The notes below the pieces were generated by a model. The model saw only the letters and a program-made list of their open reading frames with translations, had not been told where the DNA came from and did no database searches. Shown here piece by piece: positions 60,093-64,000 of a DNA stretch of 64,000 nt. The position numbers and the translations under genes were made by a program. The stretch comes from Ochotona curzoniae. Lineage: Eukaryota; Chordata; Mammalia; Lagomorpha; Ochotonidae. The DNA lies in NCBI RefSeq assembly GCF_017591425.1, contig NW_024466607.1, positions 10,486,501 through 10,550,500 on the forward strand, in the 5' to 3' direction. Position 1 is the first letter of the stretch, and each line of letters begins with the position of its first letter.

Positions 60093-60755
60093 GTATATAG
60101 AATACTTTAACAACAGGATTAATAAACTTGATCTGACTCACAGAGGATAGTATACAAACAATAGAAGCACATTTATTAGATTTAAGTGACAAAGGCATTT
60201 ATGAAAATCATAGGCCATACCATAAAATAAGCTTTCAAAGTTTTAAAGGATTCAAGTCATATGAAATGCAGTTAACTAGAAATCTGTAACGTTAATAACA
60301 ACCCCAGAAAATTCTCATCTGCTTATTCATTAGGAAAGTATGAACAGTCCATGAGTCAAAGAGGAAATGGCAGTGGAAAAGTTTAAAAGGCATAATTTAA
60401 AGCAAGTATTATGAGAATACCAAATCAATAATTGAAGTCTTCAGCTAGAATGAAACCTGAATAAAAGTTTATAGCATTAAATGAATATACAAGTATTCTA
60501 AGAATTGCAGTGAACTTATTATAAAATAAGAAAGGCTGATAAAGAACTTAGGAGAGACAAAAATCTTAAACAAATCAGAAAGGAAACATGATAAAGATAA
60601 GAGAAATTAAGAAATAAAATAGAAGAAAACTCATGATATAGGAAATCTAACTCAATATAGGAAATCTTTAAGATAAAAAATTATTTTGAGGCGATAATAA
60701 ATGTTAGGAATAAAAGAGGAAAATTATCATGGACATTAAGTGAAAATCAAGAACA

Positions 60756-61412
60756 ACTTTATTTTTATTTATTTTTAAAACATTATTTGAGGGCACTGCA
60801 CAGTGGCCTAATGGCTAAAGTTTTCACTTTGCACGTGCCGGGATCCCATATGGGTACCGGTTCTAATCCCAGTGGTCCTGCTTCCCATCCAGCTCCCTGC
60901 TTGTGCTCTGGGAAAGCAGTTGAGGATGGCCCAAAGCCTTGGAACTGTATACCTGCATGGGAGATCTGGAGGAAACTTCTGGTTCCTGGCTTCAGATTGG
61001 CGCAGCACTGGGCATGGCAGCCACTTAGTGAATCATTGGACGAAAGATCTTCCTCTCTGCCTCTCCTCCTCTCAGTATATCTGACATTCCAATAAAAATA
61101 AAACATCTTTTAAAAATTATTTGAAAGGCAGACAGGAATGATAGAAGCTCTTTTATCCCCTGGTTCATTCTCCAGGTGGCCATAGTGGCTGAACTAAGCT
61201 GATTTGAAGCTGGGAGCCAAGGATTCTTCCAGGTCTTGCCAATGAGTGCAGGGACCTATGAACTTGGGCCATTCTCTACTGCTTTTCCAGGCCACAAGCA
61301 GGGAGTTGGATGTGAAGTGGAGCAACCAGGACGTGAACAGGTACCCATATGGATGCTGATGCCACAGGTTGGTGGATTAGCTTACTGTGCCATGTGCCAG
61401 CTCCTCAACTTT
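60756..61412 (-). mobile_element. Old C-SINE, interrupted by a younger C-SINE
   Basis: The tail at 60756-60790 and the rest at 61125-61412 belong to one reverse copy. Confidence 0.75.
60791..61107 (+). mobile_element. Younger C-SINE nested in an older one, with target-site duplication
   Basis: Flanked by TTTTAAAACATTATTTGA (60773-60790) and TTTTAAAAATTATTTGA (61108-61124). Complete head, body and tail. Confidence 0.9.
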
Positions 61413-61431
61413 ATTAAAGAAAAAAGATTTT

Positions 61432-61717
61432 GGGTTTGGCACTGCAGCCTTGTGGCTAAAGTCTTTACCTTGTACCCTCCGAGATCCCATATGGGCACCG
61501 GTTTATACCCCGTCTGCCCCACTTCCCTTCCTGCTTGTGAGAAGGCAGTAGAGAATGGCCCAAGGCCTTGGGATCCTGCCCCCACAAGGGAGATCTGGAC
61601 GAAGCTTCTCTGGATCCTGGCTTTGGATCAGCTCATGTCCAGCTGTTGTGGCCACTTGGGGAGTGAACCTTCTTCCTGTAAATCTGACTTTCCAATAAAA
61701 ATAAAAGATCTTTCAAA
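61432..61717 (+). mobile_element. Lagomorph C-SINE
   Basis: Forward copy with small deletions. The tail runs to within a few bases of the reverse copy at 61724. Confidence 0.85.
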
Positions 61718-61723
61718 AACAAG

Positions 61724-62033
61724 GTTTTATTTTATTTATTTGAAAGTTCATTACAAAGAAAAAGAGAGAGAAATCCTTCATCTACTGGTTCACTCTAAAT
61801 GGTTACAGTGACTAAGGCATGGCCAGGGGATGGCAGGGAGTCCTGAATACCATCCAAGGTCCTTTTGTGGGTGGTAGGCACCTGAGTATACTGGACAAGT
61901 GCACAGCCTTTCCAAATGCATTAGCAGGAAGCTGTTCTGGAAGCAGAGCACATGGGCTTGAACTGGCACACATATGAGATGCTGGCATTGCAGGTGGAAG
62001 CTAAGGCCGTTGTACCACAGCACCAGCCCCTTA
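61724..62033 (-). mobile_element. Old lagomorph C-SINE
   Basis: Reverse copy, tail to tail with the preceding one. Confidence 0.8.
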
Positions 62034-62228
62034 AAGACAACTTAATACCAATAAATTTAAGTATATATGTGGAATCAACCAATTCCCAGGGGAAAATCAA
62101 CAAGAAAACTGATCCAAAGAGAAATAGAAATTCTGAATAGATTCACGTATGATAGAAACAAATATCCAAGTAAAAATCTTTTCAAAAAGAATATCTAAAT
62201 GGTCCACTGGTATATTCTACTAAATTTC

Positions 62229-62510
62229 TTTTAAAATTTTTATTTATTTTTATTGAGAGAAAGAGATAGAAAAATAGCTACTGTCCATTGGTTCACTCTC
62301 CAAATAGGCACAGTGACTGGAGCTGGACTGATCCAAAGCCAGGAACTTCTAGATTTCCCACGTGGGTGCAAAGTCCCAAGTACAGGGACCATTCCCCACT
62401 GCTTTCACAGGCCTATTAGCAGTGAGCTAGATTGGAAGTGGAGCAGCCAGGACTCCAGCTGGCACACACATGGAATTCTGGCTTTCCAGATGGCAGCTTT
62501 ACCCACTGTG
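62229..62510 (-). mobile_element. Lagomorph C-SINE with target-site duplication
   Basis: TATTCTACTAAATTTCTTT (about 62213) and TATTCTACTGAATTCCTTC (about 62515) flank it. Confidence 0.85.
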
Positions 62511-62540
62511 CCCCTATTCTACTGAATTCCTTCCTTTCCT

Positions 62541-62890
62541 TATTTTTTTTTTTAAATTTCAGTATACTTTAATGATGGCTGAAAGCAAGGCTTAAAGGAA
62601 AAATAGGGAACAAAATAGAAACCTTCACAGACAAAGTGCCACCTAAAGTAGGGTGCTAGACCAGGGCTGTGGAGCGGGAAAGGGACCTCTTCAACAGGAG
62701 CACCAGCAAATGCAAATATTTGGAGAGCAGAAACATGAACAAGTGGGGCGATGAGAAGCATTCAGTACTGCTGTGGTGTGGGGTGAATGGGCATTTGTTA
62801 GGTGACGTGACAGGAAGATGGATGGCGTGAGATCATTGTGTTTTATATGTAATTATGCTGTGTAGTCATAGGATTGTCTGCAGTGCAATG
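62541..62890 (-). pseudogene. Candidate processed retrocopy 3' end with A-tail
   Basis: On the - strand, ATTAAA lies about 15 bases before an 11-base A-run (T-run at 62542-62553), interrupting the L1. I do not recognise the source transcript, and L2 origin is possible. Confidence 0.3.
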
Positions 62891-62984
62891 ACATGAGTTA
62901 TATTTGAAAACAAGTGGTATAGATTTGATCTATTGAATTTTGAAATGTCTTCTAGAATGCAAGAAAAGAGAAAGTTTTTATTTC

Positions 62985-63232
62985 TTTCCGATTTAATTTT
63001 TGTTTGAGATGTAGAGTTACAGCTATGAGAGAAAAATCTTCCTTCTGTTGGTTCACTCCTCAAATGGCTGTAATAGCCCAGGCTGGACCAGGCTGAAGCC
63101 AGGAGCCAGGAGCTTCTTTCATGTCTCCCACATGGGTTTAAGGCTCTTGGGCAATTCTCCAGTGCTCTCCCAGTGCATTCATAGGAAGGTGGATCAGAAG
63201 TAGATGTGGGATGCTGGCATCACCGGCCCCAG
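62985..63232 (-). mobile_element. Lagomorph C-SINE, head partly deleted
   Basis: 'GGTTCACTCCTCAAATGGCT' to 'GGATGCTGGCATCACCGGCC'. About 50 bases of the 5' region are missing. Confidence 0.8.
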
Positions 63233-63647
63233 AGAAAATGCTTTCTAATTCATTTTATAATGCCAATATAACCAGAGCGCAACACCTGACATTTATTAAC
63301 AGAAAAAATAAAAATCTCACAAAAGAAAACATTAGCAAAATTTAACACAGAATCAAGCAATATGAGTATAGAACAATTAATCAAAGCATTAACAAAGTCA
63401 GCAAACCAAATTGAGCAGTATATGGAAAGCAGATTAGAATGTGTAAGCATAGTATTTATTCAGGAGTTTAAGGTGTTGTGTGCTCAGGCACTGTGGTTAC
63501 AGCAGGTGACATCATTGCTTGGGACACCCCCATTCATGGAAAAGAGCACTTGGCTTCTCTCGTGTGTTTTTAATAGACCTAGAATATGATACAGCTAATT
63601 TGGATAATGTCATCAAAATAGTAAAAGTCCTTTGGTGCATTTCTTTT

Positions 63648-63938
63648 TAAATTTTATTTATTTATTTTTAATTAAAAAGTCAGATATACAGAGATGATTC
63701 ACCCCCAAGTGGCTGCAATGGCTGGAGCTACACCAATCTGAAGCCAGGAGCCTGAAGCCTCTCAGGTCTCTGACGAGGGTGCAGAGTCCCAAGGCTTTGT
63801 GCCATTATCCACTGCTTTCCCAGGCCACAAGCAGGGAGCTGGATGGGAAGTAGGGCCACAGGGATTAGAACTGGTACCCATATGGGATCCTGGCGTACAA
63901 GGTGAGGGCTTTAGCCACTGGGCTACTGCACCAGGCCC
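63648..63938 (-). mobile_element. Lagomorph C-SINE
   Basis: Reverse copy, close to consensus but lacking about 35 bp of the CT-rich 3' region. Confidence 0.9.
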
Positions 63939-64000
63939 CCTTAGGTTCATTTATGAAGAAAGATACATACCACATGGCTGTTAATTGTAGTTAAAATTAT

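Larger units (their letters stand above)
60100..63600 (+). mobile_element. Old L1 ORF2, split into several pieces by SINEs
   Basis: Segments 60100-60755 ('TTATAGCATTAAATGAATAT'), 62035-62225 ('AGAGAAATAGAAATTCTGAA', 'GGTCCACTGGTATATTCTAC') and 63240-63460 ('AATTCATTTTATAATGCCAA', 'AACCAAATTGAGCAGTATAT') are consecutive parts of L1 ORF2. Confidence 0.7.

Noticed and set aside
61236..61811. 191-codon open frame
   Set aside because: It runs through two SINEs in opposite orientations and is a repeat shadow.
1..64000. CRISPR array, operon, phage or bacterial mobile system
   Set aside because: No regularly spaced repeats, no compact coding and no Shine-Dalgarno-led genes. The sequence is mammalian throughout.

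Overview
The window is mammalian nuclear DNA, almost certainly from a lagomorph and most like a pika (Ochotona). About 37 full or partial copies of a tRNA-type SINE of the lagomorph C-SINE kind are scattered through it. Their shared core reads 'GGGATCCCATATGGGCGCCGG', their B box reads 'GGTTCTAATCC', and their tail reads 'TCTGTATATCTG..CCAATAAA'. As I recall the consensuses, this tail fits pika better than rabbit. The remaining repeats are old mammalian L1/HAL1, L2, MIR and LTRs of the MaLR/ERVL type. Nothing suggests bacterial, organellar or exogenous viral DNA.

The one protein gene I can support is MOBP (myelin-associated oligodendrocyte basic protein), on the + strand near the left end. 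A coding exon holds the start codon at 5184 and the N-terminal 68 codons, ending at a GTGAGC donor at 5390. Two alternative terminal exons follow. The one at 5676-5937 adds the proline/arginine-rich tail (155 aa in total). The one at 8322-8361 adds a short basic tail (81 aa in total). The 5' untranslated exons and the promoter are not recognisable here and probably lie upstream of the window. From about 10 kb onward I see no gene. In human the next gene distal to MOBP is MYRIP, several hundred kb away, so a long gene-free stretch is expected.

Layout: 0-0.56 kb antisense L1; 0.56-5.2 kb intron or upstream DNA with L2/MIR fragments; 5.18-8.4 kb MOBP coding exons; 8.4-9.6 kb probable 3' UTR of the short isoform; 9.66-10.5 kb L1 pieces; 12.8-32.3 kb SINE-rich DNA with an ERVL-like LTR, L1 and MIR; 32.9-35.0 kb L2 and a MaLR LTR containing a long hairpin; 35.4-38.5 kb SINEs and an L1 3' half; 38.5-42.0 kb mostly unique sequence with a CpG cluster and a candidate regulatory stretch; 42.0-44.9 kb LTR and L1/HAL1 with SINEs, one internally inverted; 45-51 kb mostly unique, with one young SINE; 51.8-54.3 kb two diverged copies of a repeat I cannot name; 55.1-59.6 kb L1 pieces, one carrying a MaLR LTR and one apparently 5'-inverted; 59.8-63.9 kb an L1 riddled with SINEs.

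I did not find a new biological system. The most distinctive observations are two short, tailless retrocopies of structural RNA 5' ends, each flanked by direct repeats: U6 at 8051 and 5S rRNA at 19411, the latter inside a SINE. Next are an internally inverted SINE, a 32-bp-arm hairpin inside an LTR, and a pair of related unclassified repeats at 51.8 and 53.4 kb. All family names come from memory of consensus sequences and not from a database search.
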